In this document: piece after piece, positions 35,461-43,823 of the stretch | How positions within the stretch are numbered: the first letter of the stretch is position 1 | Layout of the letters: each line of letters starts with the position of its first letter | Assembly (NCBI RefSeq): GCF_010682065.1 | Contig: NZ_JAAGWG010000004.1 | Coordinates: forward strand, 62,001 to 126,000 | Length of the DNA stretch: 64,000 nucleotides | Direction of reading: 5' to 3' | From: Blastococcus saxobsidens | Lineage (GTDB): Bacteria; Actinomycetota; Actinomycetes; Mycobacteriales; Geodermatophilaceae | The notes under the pieces: generated by a model | Seen by the model: the letters and a program-made list of their open reading frames with translations, nothing else | What the model was told of the DNA's origin: nothing | The model's database searches: none | Program-made: the position numbers and the translations under genes

Positions 35461-36090
35461 TCAGCCGAGCCCGGTGCCCAGCCGTCCGGCGAGGGCGGAC
35501 GCCAGCTTCGAGACGCGCGCCGACGGCTGCGCGCCCGCCGCGACGAGGACGGCACCGACGGCGGCCAGCAGCGGCTCCTCCCCCTCGACCAGCTCCACCT
35601 CCACCTCCCGCCAGCTCCGCTGCTCCGGCTCCCCGGCCGGGGCGGTCGGCAGGACGGTCGCCGCCACCGTGTCGTCGGCGACCTCGGCGAGGACCCGGCC
35701 CTCGGCGTCCCGGAGCGCGGTCGCCACCCGCCGGGTGCGCAGCGTCACCACCGGCACGAGCGCTTCGCCCGCCACGAGCTCGGCGACGGCGTCGCGCAGC
35801 TCCCGGGGCGGCCCTCCGGCGGCCTCCCCCAGCGGCAGGTGCAGCTCGCGGCGCGCCGCCCCGGCGGGGAGCTTGAGGTGCCACCCCTCGTCGGGGCCGC
35901 CGGTGCGCCGGCGCAGCGTCACGCGGGAGCGGACCAGCCGGAGGTCGGCGGTGTCGTGGTAGACCGCCACCAGGTCGTGCGCGGCCGGGGGGCCGGCGGC
36001 CGCGATGCCCGGCACGCCGGCCAGGTCGGGCACCTCGAACCCCGCTCCGACGTCGAACTTCCGCTCGATCTCCAGCTGCTCGGTGGCCAC
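35461..36090 (-). CDS. CYTH-domain protein (triphosphate tunnel fold)
   Basis: A 209-residue single CYTH domain. The N-terminal EIERKF is the ExExK motif of triphosphate-binding tunnels; basic residues in SRVTLRRRTGG and WHLKLP and acidic WREVEVELVEGE line the tunnel. Such enzymes hydrolyse inorganic triphosphate or nucleoside triphosphates. Many relatives are fused to a CHAD domain; this one is not, and no CHAD gene is adjacent. GTG 36090. Confidence 0.88.
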   Translation of the reverse strand: MATEQLEIERKFDVGAGFEVPDLAGVPGIAAAGPPAAHDLVAVYHDTADLRLVRSRVTLRRRTGGPDEGWHLKLPAGAARRELHLPLGEAAGGPPRELRDAVAELVAGEALVPVVTLRTRRVATALRDAEGRVLAEVADDTVAATVLPTAPAGEPEQRSWREVEVELVEGEEPLLAAVGAVLVAAGAQPSARVSKLASALAGRLGTGLG

Positions 36091-36154
36091 GGGCCGACGG
36101 TAGGGCAGGGTGCCCGGGGGAGCGCCCGCGCCCGGGCCTGGCTACGTTCGCCGC

Positions 36155-37123
36155 ATGTCCCCGCAGCCCGCCGCCCGCAGCCGGTGGGCCGTCGCCGCTG
36201 CCGCCCCCTGGGCGGTGTGGGCGGCGCTGCGCGCGACCGGCGGCGAGCGGGGCTTCCCGCTGGTCCCGGCGCTCGCCTTCACGCCCTACGCAGCAGCGAC
36301 GTCGGTCCTGCCGCTGGCCGTCGCCGCCACCGCCCGCTCCCGGGCGGGCGCCGTGCTGGCCGCGGCGGCCGGCGCGGTCCTTGCCGGGGCCGTGCTGGGC
36401 AACCGCGGCACGTCCGCGCCGGTGCCCGTGGCGGGCGGCGAGCGGCTGCGCGTGGCCACGGTGAGCCTGCGCAAGGGCCTGGTCCCCGCCGAGCCGGTCG
36501 TGGAGCTCGTGCGGCGGTACGACGTCGACCTGCTCGCGGTCCAGGAGCTGACCCCGGAGGCCGAGCGCGCCCTGCGCGACGCCGGCCTGGACCGGGTGCT
36601 GCCGCACTCGTCGGTGATCCCGGCCCGGCCCGGGGCGGTGCCGTCGGCGTCCGGCGCCGTCTGGAGCCGCCGGGCGCTGGACACCCGCGCGGCCGTGCCG
36701 GGCGAGTTCGAGCAGCCGTGCGTGCGCGTGACGGCCGGCAGCGGACCGGCGGTGGAGCTGGTGTCGGTGCACTCCGCGCCGCCGGCCACGGGGCCGGCCT
36801 CGGTGCGTGCCTGGCTCGCCGACCTCGCCGCGCTGCCGGCGCCGGCTCCCGGGGTGCTCCGCGTGCTGGCCGGCGACTTCAACGCCACGCCCGACCACGC
36901 CGCGTGGCGGGCCGTGCTGCGCCGCGGCTACGTGGACGCCGCCCGCGCCGTGGGGCGCGGCTCGGTCTGGACCTGGCGACCGCTCCGGCTGCCGCTGCCC
37001 CGGATGGCGCTCGACCACGTCCTCGTGGACCCGCGGATCGCCGTCGCGGCCTGCCGGTTCGTCCCGGTGCGCGGCAGCGACCACCGCTCCGTCGTCGCCG
37101 AACTGGTGCTCCCGCCCGGCTGA
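36155..37123 (+). CDS. Endonuclease/exonuclease/phosphatase family protein with N-terminal helices
   Basis: A 322-residue protein. Two or three hydrophobic stretches in the first 90 residues anchor it. The catalytic domain has LAVQELTPEAE (Glu for metal), GDFNATPDHAAWR, ALDHVLVD and SDHRSVVAEL, the signature DNase I / inositol phosphatase-like motifs. Likely an extracytoplasmic phosphodiesterase with unknown substrate. ATG 36155 is in frame with an upstream open region but best fits the first helix. Confidence 0.87.
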   Translation: MSPQPAARSRWAVAAAAPWAVWAALRATGGERGFPLVPALAFTPYAAATSVLPLAVAATARSRAGAVLAAAAGAVLAGAVLGNRGTSAPVPVAGGERLRVATVSLRKGLVPAEPVVELVRRYDVDLLAVQELTPEAERALRDAGLDRVLPHSSVIPARPGAVPSASGAVWSRRALDTRAAVPGEFEQPCVRVTAGSGPAVELVSVHSAPPATGPASVRAWLADLAALPAPAPGVLRVLAGDFNATPDHAAWRAVLRRGYVDAARAVGRGSVWTWRPLRLPLPRMALDHVLVDPRIAVAACRFVPVRGSDHRSVVAELVLPPG

Positions 37124-37139
37124 CCGACGCCGGCCGCAT

Positions 37140-37164
37140 GTTCACCGGGAGCCCCGCTGGGGAA
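37140..37164 (+). promoter_or_regulatory. SigB-like promoter candidate before the PRC-DUF2382 gene
   Basis: GTTC (37140-37143), 15 nt, GGGGAA (37159-37164), resembling the general-stress sigma consensus GTTT-N15-GGGTA, 52 nt before the ATG of a stress-type protein. Only a partial match. Confidence 0.3.
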
Positions 37165-37216
37165 GGCCTCGTGCCGGGGCGCTCACCGGAGCGCGCCGTC
37201 TGCGAGAGGAGCGGCC

Positions 37217-38074
37217 ATGTTGAGCCAGCGCGAGGTGACCGCCGCGATCGGCACCACCGCCTACGGAGCCGACGGCGACAAGCTGGGCACCGTCGAGCAC
37301 TTCTTCGTCGACGACCGCACCGGTGAACCCACCTGGGTCGCCGTCGCCACCGGGCTGTTCGGGACCCGCCACTCGATCGTGCCCGCCGGGGACGCCAGCT
37401 GGGCCGACGGGCAGCTGCGGCTGCCGGTCTCGGCCGACGCGGTGAAGAACGCCCCCGCCATGAGCGGCGACCACCTGGACCCCGGTGAGGAGGCGGAGCT
37501 GCGCCGGCACTACGGCCTGACGGGCACCACGACGGCGACCGGCGACCGCGCGGGCATCGCCGACTCCCCCAGCACCACCGAGCCGGCGACCGGCAGCGAC
37601 ACCGTCGCCGTCCCGGTCACGCCGCCGGTACCGGCCGCGGACGCCGGCACAGCCCGGCACGCGGCCCCCGACGACGGCGACGGCGCGATGACGCGCAGCG
37701 AGGAACGCCTCCAGGTGGGCACCGAGCGCGTCGCGGACCGCCGGGTGCGGGTGGTCAAGTACGTGGTCACCGAGGAGGTCCAGGTGACCGTGCCCATCCG
37801 CCGCGAGGAGATCCGGATCGAGGAGATCCCGCTCGACGCCGAGGGCGGCGTCCACGGGGAGTCGCTGCGCGGGGACGCCTCGACGGCCGGCGTGCTGCCC
37901 GAGGAGATCGTGCTGCACACCGAGCGCCCGGTGATCACCGTCGAGGTGGTGCCGGTCGAGCGCGTGCGGCTGCGCACCGAGCTCGTGCAGGGGCAGGAGA
38001 CGGTGAGCGGCCAGGTGCGGCGCGAGCAGGTCGTCGTCGACGAGGACCGGGTGGCCTCCCGCGACACCCGCTGA
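37217..38074 (+). CDS. PRC-barrel plus DUF2382 (YsnF/AvaK) stress protein
   Basis: A 285-residue protein. N-terminal PRC-barrel (about 10-80: IGTTAYGADGDKLGTVEHFF), a Thr/Pro linker (105-150), and a DUF2382 domain (about 155-280: SEERLQVGTERVADRRVRVV, EVQVTVPIRREEIRIEEIP, RREQVVVDEDR) made of repeated charged strands. Proteins of this layout belong to general stress responses in actinobacteria and Deinococcus; biochemical role unknown. ATG 37217 with GAGAGGAG upstream. Stop is 6 nt from the convergent hydrolase gene. Confidence 0.92.
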   Translation: MLSQREVTAAIGTTAYGADGDKLGTVEHFFVDDRTGEPTWVAVATGLFGTRHSIVPAGDASWADGQLRLPVSADAVKNAPAMSGDHLDPGEEAELRRHYGLTGTTTATGDRAGIADSPSTTEPATGSDTVAVPVTPPVPAADAGTARHAAPDDGDGAMTRSEERLQVGTERVADRRVRVVKYVVTEEVQVTVPIRREEIRIEEIPLDAEGGVHGESLRGDASTAGVLPEEIVLHTERPVITVEVVPVERVRLRTELVQGQETVSGQVRREQVVVDEDRVASRDTR

Positions 38075-38080
38075 CCCGGG

Positions 38081-38866
38081 TCAGCCCCGGCGGTCGGCCA
38101 GGAAGCGGAACCGGTCGCGGGTCGCGGCCACCTCGGCCGCGTCGACGTCGGCGAGCAGGATCGTCTCCACCCCGGCAGCCGTCGCCAGCAGCTCCCCCAT
38201 GGGGCTGATGATCCGGCTGTCGCCGACGTGCTCGGTGCCGTCGCCGGCGGTGCCCACCCGGTTGCACCCGACCACGTACGCCTGGTTCTCGATGGCGCGC
38301 GCCTGCAGGAGGGTCTGCCAGTGCAGCCGCCGGGCGGCCGGCCAGTTCGCGACGACGACGTAGAGGTCGGTGTCCGGGGCGGCCGCCCAGAACACGTCGG
38401 CGAACCGCAGGTCGTAGCAGATGAACGGGGTGATCCGCAGTCCCCCGACGGTCACGGTCACCGGGCCCTCGCCGGCGCGGAACCGCTCGTGCTCGCCGCC
38501 GTGGCTGAACGGGTGCAGCTTCCGGTACCGGTGGGTGGTCCCGTCGGGGCCGGCGAGCACGAAGGTGTTGTGCGGCAGCTCCTCGACGTCTCCCCCGCCC
38601 TCCCCGCCGGTGGGCGCGATCTCCGGGCAGCTGCCCCCGACCCAGACCCCGTGCTCGGCCGCCTGGCCGGCCAGGAACGCGGCGGACGGCCCGTCCTGCG
38701 GCTCCCCGATCCCGGGCGTCATCGAGAACCCCGTGGAGAAGGTCTCGGTGAGCAGCACCAGCTCGGCACCTGCCGCCGCCGCCCGGCCCACCTGAGGGGC
38801 CAGGGCGGCGAAGGTGGCCTCGCGGTCCTCCCAGACGATGTCGTGCTGCACCGCTGCGATCCTCAC
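38081..38866 (-). CDS. Carbon-nitrogen hydrolase, omega-amidase-like (YafV/Nit2)
   Basis: A 261-residue nitrilase-superfamily enzyme. Catalytic Glu in LLTETFSTGFSM, Lys in YRKLHPFSHGGE, Cys in ITPFICYDLRF. The TETFSTGFSM and FICYDLRFP-like region match omega-amidase YafV, which hydrolyses alpha-ketoglutaramate or alpha-ketosuccinamate. GTG 38866 overlaps the stop of the aminotransferase by 4 nt. The pair matches the glutamine transaminase/omega-amidase pathway, where the amidase removes the keto product and drives transamination. Confidence 0.9.
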   Translation of the reverse strand: MRIAAVQHDIVWEDREATFAALAPQVGRAAAAGAELVLLTETFSTGFSMTPGIGEPQDGPSAAFLAGQAAEHGVWVGGSCPEIAPTGGEGGGDVEELPHNTFVLAGPDGTTHRYRKLHPFSHGGEHERFRAGEGPVTVTVGGLRITPFICYDLRFADVFWAAAPDTDLYVVVANWPAARRLHWQTLLQARAIENQAYVVGCNRVGTAGDGTEHVGDSRIISPMGELLATAAGVETILLADVDAAEVAATRDRFRFLADRRG

Positions 38867-40059
38867 GCCAGCCTCCTCAACCGGTCGACGGCCGCGGCGA
38901 GGACGGCGTCGCTCTTGCAGAACGCGAACCGGACCAGGTGCCGCCCGAGGGCCGCGTGCTCCGGTGTGTAGAAGACCACGGTGGGGATGGCGACGACGCC
39001 GGCGAGCTCCGGCAGGGACCGGCAGAAGGCCACTCCGTCGCCGTCGGCCCGCACCGCGCGGACGTCGACGGTGGCGAAGTAGGTGGCCTCCGGGCTGGTC
39101 ACCGGGAGTCCCGCGTCGCGCAGCCCGCCGACCAGCACGTCGCGGCGGCACTGCAGATCGCGGGCCACCCCCGCGAAGTAGGCGTCGGGCAGCCGCAGCC
39201 CCGCGGCCACGGCCGGCTGGAACGGCCCGCCGTTGACGTAGGTGAGGAACTGCTTGGCGGTGCGGACGGCGGCGACCAGCGGCGCCGGGCCGCAGATCCA
39301 GCCGATCTTCCAGCCGGTGACGTTGAAGGTCTTGCCGGCGCTGGAGACGACGAGGGTCCGGTCGCGCATCCCCTCCCACGTCGCGAGGGACCGGTGCCGG
39401 GCGCCGTCGAAGACCAGGTGCTCGTAGACCTCGTCGGTGAGCACGACGAAGTCGTGCCGGAGCGCCAGGTCGGCCAGCAGCGCCAGCTCGTCGGCCGTGA
39501 AGACCTTGCCGGTGGGGTTGTGCGGGCTGTTGACCAGCAGCAGGCGCGTGCGCGGCGTGATCGCGGCCCGCAGCTCGGTCTCGTCGAACGTCCAGGGGCC
39601 GTCGGGGTGGGCGGGGGAGGACTCGGCGGGCGGGTGCAGCGGCACGGCGCGCACCACGCCCCCGGCCATGGCGACCGAGGCGCTGTAGCTGTCGTAGACC
39701 GGCTCGAAGAGCACCACCTCGTCGCCGGGCTCGAGCAGCGCGAGCATGGTGGCGGCGAGCGCCTCGGTGGCCCCGGCGGTGACCAGCACCTCGGTGTCCG
39801 GGTCCAGGTGCAGGCCGCAGAACCGGAGCTGGTGCTCGGCGATCGCCGTCCGCAGCTCGAGGACGCCCGGGCCGGGCGGGTACTGGTCGGCGGCGGTGCC
39901 GATCGCGTCCCGGGCGGGGTCGAGCACCTCGGGCGGACCGGGGTAGTCGGGGAACCCCTGGCCCAGGTTGACCGACCCGGTGGCGACGGCGAGTGCGCTC
40001 ATCTCGGCGAAGACCGTCGTGCCGAACCCGCGCAGGCGGGTCGCCAGCGGTGCGGTCAT
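38863..40059 (-). CDS. PLP-dependent class I/II aminotransferase (glutamine transaminase-like)
   Basis: A 398-residue fold-type I aminotransferase. VNLGQGFPDYPGPPEV at the start, TAGATEALAATML, NSPHNPTGKVF, LTDEVYEHLVFDG and the PLP lysine in SSAGKTFNVTGWKIGW. The LGQGFPDF-like N-terminus resembles methionine/kynurenine/glutamine aminotransferases (YbdL, KAT). ATG 40059. It is coupled to an omega-amidase-like gene, so glutamine is a plausible donor and methionine-salvage or phenylalanine-type keto acids plausible acceptors (inference). Confidence 0.9.
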   Translation of the reverse strand: MTAPLATRLRGFGTTVFAEMSALAVATGSVNLGQGFPDYPGPPEVLDPARDAIGTAADQYPPGPGVLELRTAIAEHQLRFCGLHLDPDTEVLVTAGATEALAATMLALLEPGDEVVLFEPVYDSYSASVAMAGGVVRAVPLHPPAESSPAHPDGPWTFDETELRAAITPRTRLLLVNSPHNPTGKVFTADELALLADLALRHDFVVLTDEVYEHLVFDGARHRSLATWEGMRDRTLVVSSAGKTFNVTGWKIGWICGPAPLVAAVRTAKQFLTYVNGGPFQPAVAAGLRLPDAYFAGVARDLQCRRDVLVGGLRDAGLPVTSPEATYFATVDVRAVRADGDGVAFCRSLPELAGVVAIPTVVFYTPEHAALGRHLVRFAFCKSDAVLAAAVDRLRRLA

Positions 40060-40076
40060 GCGGCTCCCTCCTCGAT

Positions 40077-40094
40077 CGGTTCCACGTGGAACCG
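40077..40094. other. parS: parS-like palindrome
   Basis: CGGTTCCACGTGGAACCG, an 18-bp perfect palindrome in the 54-bp gap between the aminotransferase start and the S4 gene stop. The core GTTCCACGTGGAAC differs from the bacterial ParB-binding consensus GTTTCACGTGAAAC only by one symmetrical T-to-C change per arm. A second intergenic copy lies at 47849. parS sites cluster near oriC. Confidence 0.8.
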
Positions 40095-40113
40095 GCCTGT
40101 CCAGACGGGTGCG

Positions 40114-40329
40114 TCAGCTGATGCGGACGTCCTCGTGGCCCTCGATCCGCACGACGTCGCCGGCCCGCAGCTGCCGCCCGCGGCGCTCCTCCGGCTCGTC
40201 GTTCACGGTGACCGCACCGGAGAGCAGCACGTCCTTCACCTGGGCGCCGGTGGGCACGGCGTCGACCAGCTTGAGCAGTTGACCGAGCCGGATGGTGTCC
40301 TCGCCGGGACGCAGGTCGATGGTGCGCAC
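40114..40329 (-). CDS. Small S4-domain RNA-binding protein (YbcJ-like)
   Basis: A 71-residue protein that is almost only an S4 domain: IRLGQLLKLVDAVPTGAQVK, VNDEPEERRGRQL and DVVRIEG. S4 domains bind structured RNA such as rRNA or tRNA. GTG 40329 lies 5 nt after the MOSC stop, so it is probably in an operon with the MOSC and epimerase genes. Confidence 0.85.
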   Translation of the reverse strand: MRTIDLRPGEDTIRLGQLLKLVDAVPTGAQVKDVLLSGAVTVNDEPEERRGRQLRAGDVVRIEGHEDVRIS

Positions 40330-40334
40330 GCCGC

Positions 40335-41060
40335 TCAGTCTGCCGCCGGCAGCAGCTGGTCGCCGACCCGGACCGTCCCGGGCGCCAGGACGGCGGCCCG
40401 CACGGCGAGCAGACCCTGGCGCTCGCGGTGGATCGTCGTGAGCACCGAGGTGTCGCGGGCGATCCCACCGGGCTGCGGCCGGGTCGTCATGACGCACCGG
40501 GCGATCGGCACGCCGAACCGGAGACCGACCTCGCCGAGCGCCGCCTCCTGCCCCTTCAGCGCGTCCTCCCCCTCGCCGTCCAGGACGACGTTGGCCCGGA
40601 ACCTGCGGCGGTCCCAGCTGCCGAGGGTGCCGGTGGAGACCAGCGACAGCCGGATTCGCGGGCTGTCGTGGAACGGGCCGGGGGCGCCCTCCCACTGCAG
40701 CCACTCGGTGGGGTCGGGCACCTCCTCGTCCGCCGGGGTCTCGTAGACCGGCGGCACGTCGCCCTCCTCGTCGGCGGCCCGCAGCTCCACCCGGCGGCCC
40801 AGCCAGTCGGAGAGGTCGGCCTCGTCGCCGGTCACGGTGCCGTCGGGCAGGACGACCTCGACGCCGCCGTCCGGCCGGACCCGGGCGGCGCCCCAGAGCA
40901 GCTCGGGGACCCGCCGCGCGGTGAGGCCCAGGCCGGTGTCGCGGTCGAACAGCGCCCAGCGCCGGTCACCGGCGATGCCCAGCGCGCCGACCTCCGCCTC
41001 GGCCAGCCGCTCCCCCTGCAGCGACTTCACCGGGTAGCGCCACAGCTCCAGGACGCGCAC
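40335..41060 (-). CDS. MOSC-domain sulfurtransferase-like protein
   Basis: A 241-residue protein with a MOSC_N beta-barrel (about 1-95: ELWRYPVKSLQGERL) and a MOSC domain (about 110-235). The conserved Cys is in IARCVMTTRPQ. MOSC proteins handle pterin-molybdenum cofactor sulfur or related metal-sulfur chemistry; mARC-type enzymes have the same domain order. GTG 41060 begins 1 nt after the epimerase stop. No molybdenum-cofactor genes are nearby. Confidence 0.88.
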   Translation of the reverse strand: MRVLELWRYPVKSLQGERLAEAEVGALGIAGDRRWALFDRDTGLGLTARRVPELLWGAARVRPDGGVEVVLPDGTVTGDEADLSDWLGRRVELRAADEEGDVPPVYETPADEEVPDPTEWLQWEGAPGPFHDSPRIRLSLVSTGTLGSWDRRRFRANVVLDGEGEDALKGQEAALGEVGLRFGVPIARCVMTTRPQPGGIARDTSVLTTIHRERQGLLAVRAAVLAPGTVRVGDQLLPAAD

Positions 41061-41061
41061 G

Positions 41062-41979
41062 TCAGGCCCCCGGGGCCCAGGCCAGCGACCAGGTGCCGGT
41101 CCACTGCTCGCCCGGCTCCAGCACGACGAGGTCGACGCCGTCGGCGAACGCGTTGGGCGGGCAGGTCATCGGCTCGACGGCCAGGCTGCGCCGCCACTGG
41201 CCGGCCGGCAGCGTGTCGCCGCTGTAGACCTGGAGCCAGGGCCAGGCGTCGTCCAGGGCCAGCTCCAGCTCGCCGGCCGCACCGGCCAGCCGCACGCGGG
41301 CCCAGCCGTCGGCGTCCCGGTCCAGGTCGGTCAGCGGGGTGTCCAGCGCCCGCTCGCCGATCCGGCCCACCGCGCCGGCGAACGGCCGCCGCTCCCCGGT
41401 CGGCATCCCGCCGTCGAGCACCAGCTCGGTACGGCCCGGCAGCGTCAGCTCGGCGTCGCCGATGCCGCCGTCGACCGTCGCCCCGACCGAGAGGTAGGGG
41501 TGCATCCCCGCGCCGAACGGGGCCGGGCGGTCGCCGGTGTTGCGGACGCGCACCGTGCAGGTCAGCCGGTCGGCCGTCAGGGCGTGGTCCACCGCTGCGG
41601 CGAGCCGGAACGGGTAGCCGGGATGCGGCTCCACCGTGGTCGCGACCGTGACGGACCGGTCCGCCCGGTCGAGCACGCTCCACGGTTGCCAGGAGAGCAG
41701 ACCGTGGATGGCGTGCGGCTCGGCCGGGGACTGGACCTCCAGCTGCAGGTCCTCCCCGTCCCAGCTCCACCGGCCGTCGCGGATGCGGTTGGGCCAGGGC
41801 AGCAGCACCGCGCCGCGCCAGCCGGGGAGAACGGTGCCGGCCGGGTAGCCGTCGAGCACCTCCCAGTCCCCGACGGCCAGCCGGCGCAGGGCGCCGCCGC
41901 GCAGGTCGACGACGAGGACGGCGTCCCCGGCGGTCAGCTCCACCTCGGTGGGCGCGGTCTCGGGCCAGGTGTGGGGCAT
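41062..41979 (-). CDS. Aldose 1-epimerase family (galactose mutarotase-like)
   Basis: A 305-residue beta-sandwich enzyme that interconverts hexose anomers. Motifs: LLPWPNRIRDGRWSW, HAIHGLLSW (first His), GAGMHPYLSVG (catalytic His), and VEPMTCPPNAF (catalytic Glu). ATG 41979. First gene of a likely three-gene operon (epimerase, MOSC, S4) with spacings of 1 and 5 nt. Confidence 0.92.
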   Translation of the reverse strand: MPHTWPETAPTEVELTAGDAVLVVDLRGGALRRLAVGDWEVLDGYPAGTVLPGWRGAVLLPWPNRIRDGRWSWDGEDLQLEVQSPAEPHAIHGLLSWQPWSVLDRADRSVTVATTVEPHPGYPFRLAAAVDHALTADRLTCTVRVRNTGDRPAPFGAGMHPYLSVGATVDGGIGDAELTLPGRTELVLDGGMPTGERRPFAGAVGRIGERALDTPLTDLDRDADGWARVRLAGAAGELELALDDAWPWLQVYSGDTLPAGQWRRSLAVEPMTCPPNAFADGVDLVVLEPGEQWTGTWSLAWAPGA

Positions 41980-42025
41980 GCGGTCAGCTCACCACACCTG
42001 CGCGCCGTGGTCCCGGCAGGATCGG

Positions 42026-42060
42026 CACCCGCGCCTCGTCGTCGGCGACGGGCGCGGGTG
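42026..42060 (-). terminator. Terminator-like hairpin after the chemoreceptor gene
   Basis: CACCCGCGCC-T-CGTCG-TCGG-CGACG-GGCGCGGGTG: two stacked stems of 10 and 5 bp with one bulged T, 15 nt after the chemoreceptor stop (minus strand). Confidence 0.6.
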
Positions 42061-42075
42061 GGCGGATTCCGCGGG

Positions 42076-43674
42076 TCAGGCGCGGGTGCGGAAGAGGCGC
42101 ACCTGCTCCTCGAGCCGGCCGGCGAGCGCCTGGAGCAGGCGGCTGGCGTCGGCCACCCCGGCGGCGTCGGTGGTGACGGTGGCGGCCGTCCCGGCCGTCG
42201 CGGTCGCCGTATCCGCGATCTCCTCCGTGCTGTCTGCCGCTTCCCCGATGCTGTGCGCCATCGTCCCGGTGGTCGCGGTCTGCTCCTCCACGGCGGCGGC
42301 GATGGTGGTCTGCAGGCGGTCCATGGTGCCGACGACGTCGATGATCTGGCGCAGGGCGGCGGCGGTGCCCGCGGACTCGGTCTGGATGGCGATCACCCGC
42401 TCGGCGATCTCCTGGCTGGCGCGAGCGGTCTCCTGGGCCAGCTGCTTGACCTCGTCGGCGACGACGCCGAACCCCGCACCGGCGGCTCCGGCGCGCGCCG
42501 CCTCGATGGTGGCGTTCAGCGCCAGCAGGTGGGTCTGCGCCGCGACCTGCGAGATGGTGGCGACGATCTGCCCGATGCCGGCGGTGGACTCCCCCAGCCG
42601 GTCGACCTGCGCCGCGGCCTCCACGGCCTGCTGGACGGCGTCGCCGGTGACCGCGGCCGCCTGGCTGGCGCTGACCGCGATCTCGCCGATCGCCGCCCGC
42701 ATCTGCTCCACGCCCGCGGCTGCGGTCTGCACGCTCGCGCTGACCTGGCCGGCCCGCTCGGCGTTGTCCCCGGCCTGGCCGGCGATCGCCTTGGCCGACT
42801 CGTCGAGGCGGGCGCCACCCGTGGTGAGCTGCGCCGCCGAGCCGGTCAGCTCCGCGGCCGTGCTGGTGACGGTGCCCAACGTGGCGCTCAGGCTGGCCTG
42901 TGCCTCCCTCAGCGCGGCCGCCATCTGGCCGGGCTCGTCGGCGCTGTCCACGACCGGGTCGTGGGTGAGGTCGCCGTCCGCGAGGGCCCGGAGGCTGTCG
43001 CGCACCCGGGCCAGGGGGCGGGTGATCGCCCGACTGGCCAGGATCCCGGCGCCGAACGCCACGACCAGCCCGACGGCGAGCACACCGAGCAGCAGGGATC
43101 GGGAGAAGGTGTAGGCGTCATGGGTGGCGGTGAGCGCCGCGTCCGCGTCGGCCTGCTGCGTCGCCGCGGCGGCGGCGAACGCCTCCAGGGTCTCCACCCC
43201 GATGCCACGGACGGCAGGCAGCGCCGCCTGGAACGCGGCGACGTCGCCGGCCGAGGCAGCCTGCAGCAGGCCCTGGGCGCGCAGCACCCGGTACTCCTCG
43301 ATCATCCGCGGGAGGTCGGCGGCGCTGTCCGCGGCCGCCGGTGCCGCGAGGTACCGCTCCAGCGCCGCGTCCAGGGTGGCGTCGTCGGCGGCGATCTTCT
43401 CCTCCGCCGCCCGGCCATCCGGCGCGGCGAACAGGATCCCGTAGGCGTCGAGCCGGACACCCAGGAAGGCCGCGCGGGCGGTCTCCAGGTCCTCCAGCGC
43501 CACCGCGGTGTCCCGCTGCTCGGCGGTGGCGTCGTCCAGGGCGGCCATCCGCACGAGGCCGAGGGTGCCGACGACGGCGGCGACCAGCAGGCCGCAGAGG
43601 ACGGTGAGCGTGATCTTCCAGGCGACGCGGAGGTCGCGGAACCGGGCGGGGAGCGACCGGGGGGCGTGCTGCAT
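42076..43674 (-). CDS. Methyl-accepting chemotaxis protein
   Basis: A 532-residue chemoreceptor. TM1 about 20-45 (ITLTVLCGLLVAAVVGTLGL), an extracellular four-helix-bundle-like sensor domain (about 46-195) rich in Ala, TM2 about 198-220, HAMP (about 222-275), and a long helical signalling domain. The CheW/CheA tip is intact: LLALNATIEAARAG and GFGVVADEVKQLA. It should modulate CheA activity in response to an unknown ligand. ATG 43674 with AGGTG upstream; GTG 43686 is an in-frame alternative. No che genes are within the window, so it would act with a remote array. Confidence 0.95.
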   Translation of the reverse strand: MQHAPRSLPARFRDLRVAWKITLTVLCGLLVAAVVGTLGLVRMAALDDATAEQRDTAVALEDLETARAAFLGVRLDAYGILFAAPDGRAAEEKIAADDATLDAALERYLAAPAAADSAADLPRMIEEYRVLRAQGLLQAASAGDVAAFQAALPAVRGIGVETLEAFAAAAATQQADADAALTATHDAYTFSRSLLLGVLAVGLVVAFGAGILASRAITRPLARVRDSLRALADGDLTHDPVVDSADEPGQMAAALREAQASLSATLGTVTSTAAELTGSAAQLTTGGARLDESAKAIAGQAGDNAERAGQVSASVQTAAAGVEQMRAAIGEIAVSASQAAAVTGDAVQQAVEAAAQVDRLGESTAGIGQIVATISQVAAQTHLLALNATIEAARAGAAGAGFGVVADEVKQLAQETARASQEIAERVIAIQTESAGTAAALRQIIDVVGTMDRLQTTIAAAVEEQTATTGTMAHSIGEAADSTEEIADTATATAGTAATVTTDAAGVADASRLLQALAGRLEEQVRLFRTRA

Positions 43675-43701
43675 CGTGCACCTCACTGGACGTGACTAGT
43701 T

Positions 43702-43718
43702 GATTGCTACAAGCAATC
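43702..43718 (-). promoter_or_regulatory. AT-rich inverted repeat upstream of the chemoreceptor
   Basis: GATTGCT-ACA-AGCAATC, a perfect 7-bp inverted repeat in a locally AT-rich patch, 28 nt before the chemoreceptor ATG. Candidate operator or leader hairpin; no regulator assigned. Confidence 0.5.
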
Positions 43719-43743
43719 GGCTGGCGAGCAGCAGCCACCCAGC

Positions 43744-43811
43744 GGGGCAAGGGCCCGTTGCCCCCCGAACGGGTCCGTGACCGTCGCCACTGCGGCGCCC
43801 ACGGACCCGTT
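43744..43811 (-). terminator. Tandem hairpins after the ECF-operon membrane protein
   Basis: Two adjacent hairpins: GGGGCAA/TTGCCCC (43744-43764) and a perfect 12-bp stem AACGGGTCCGTG/CACGGACCCGTT (43768-43811). They lie 12 nt beyond the stop at 43824 and should end the sigma-factor operon. Confidence 0.65.
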
Positions 43812-43823
43812 CCGGCGTCGGCA

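Noticed and set aside
34046-37084. A 1012-residue minus-strand frame joining the metallophosphoesterase to upstream sequence
   Set aside because: The part beyond 35362 overlaps the CYTH and endonuclease/phosphatase genes and has shadow composition (Arg/Gly/Pro).
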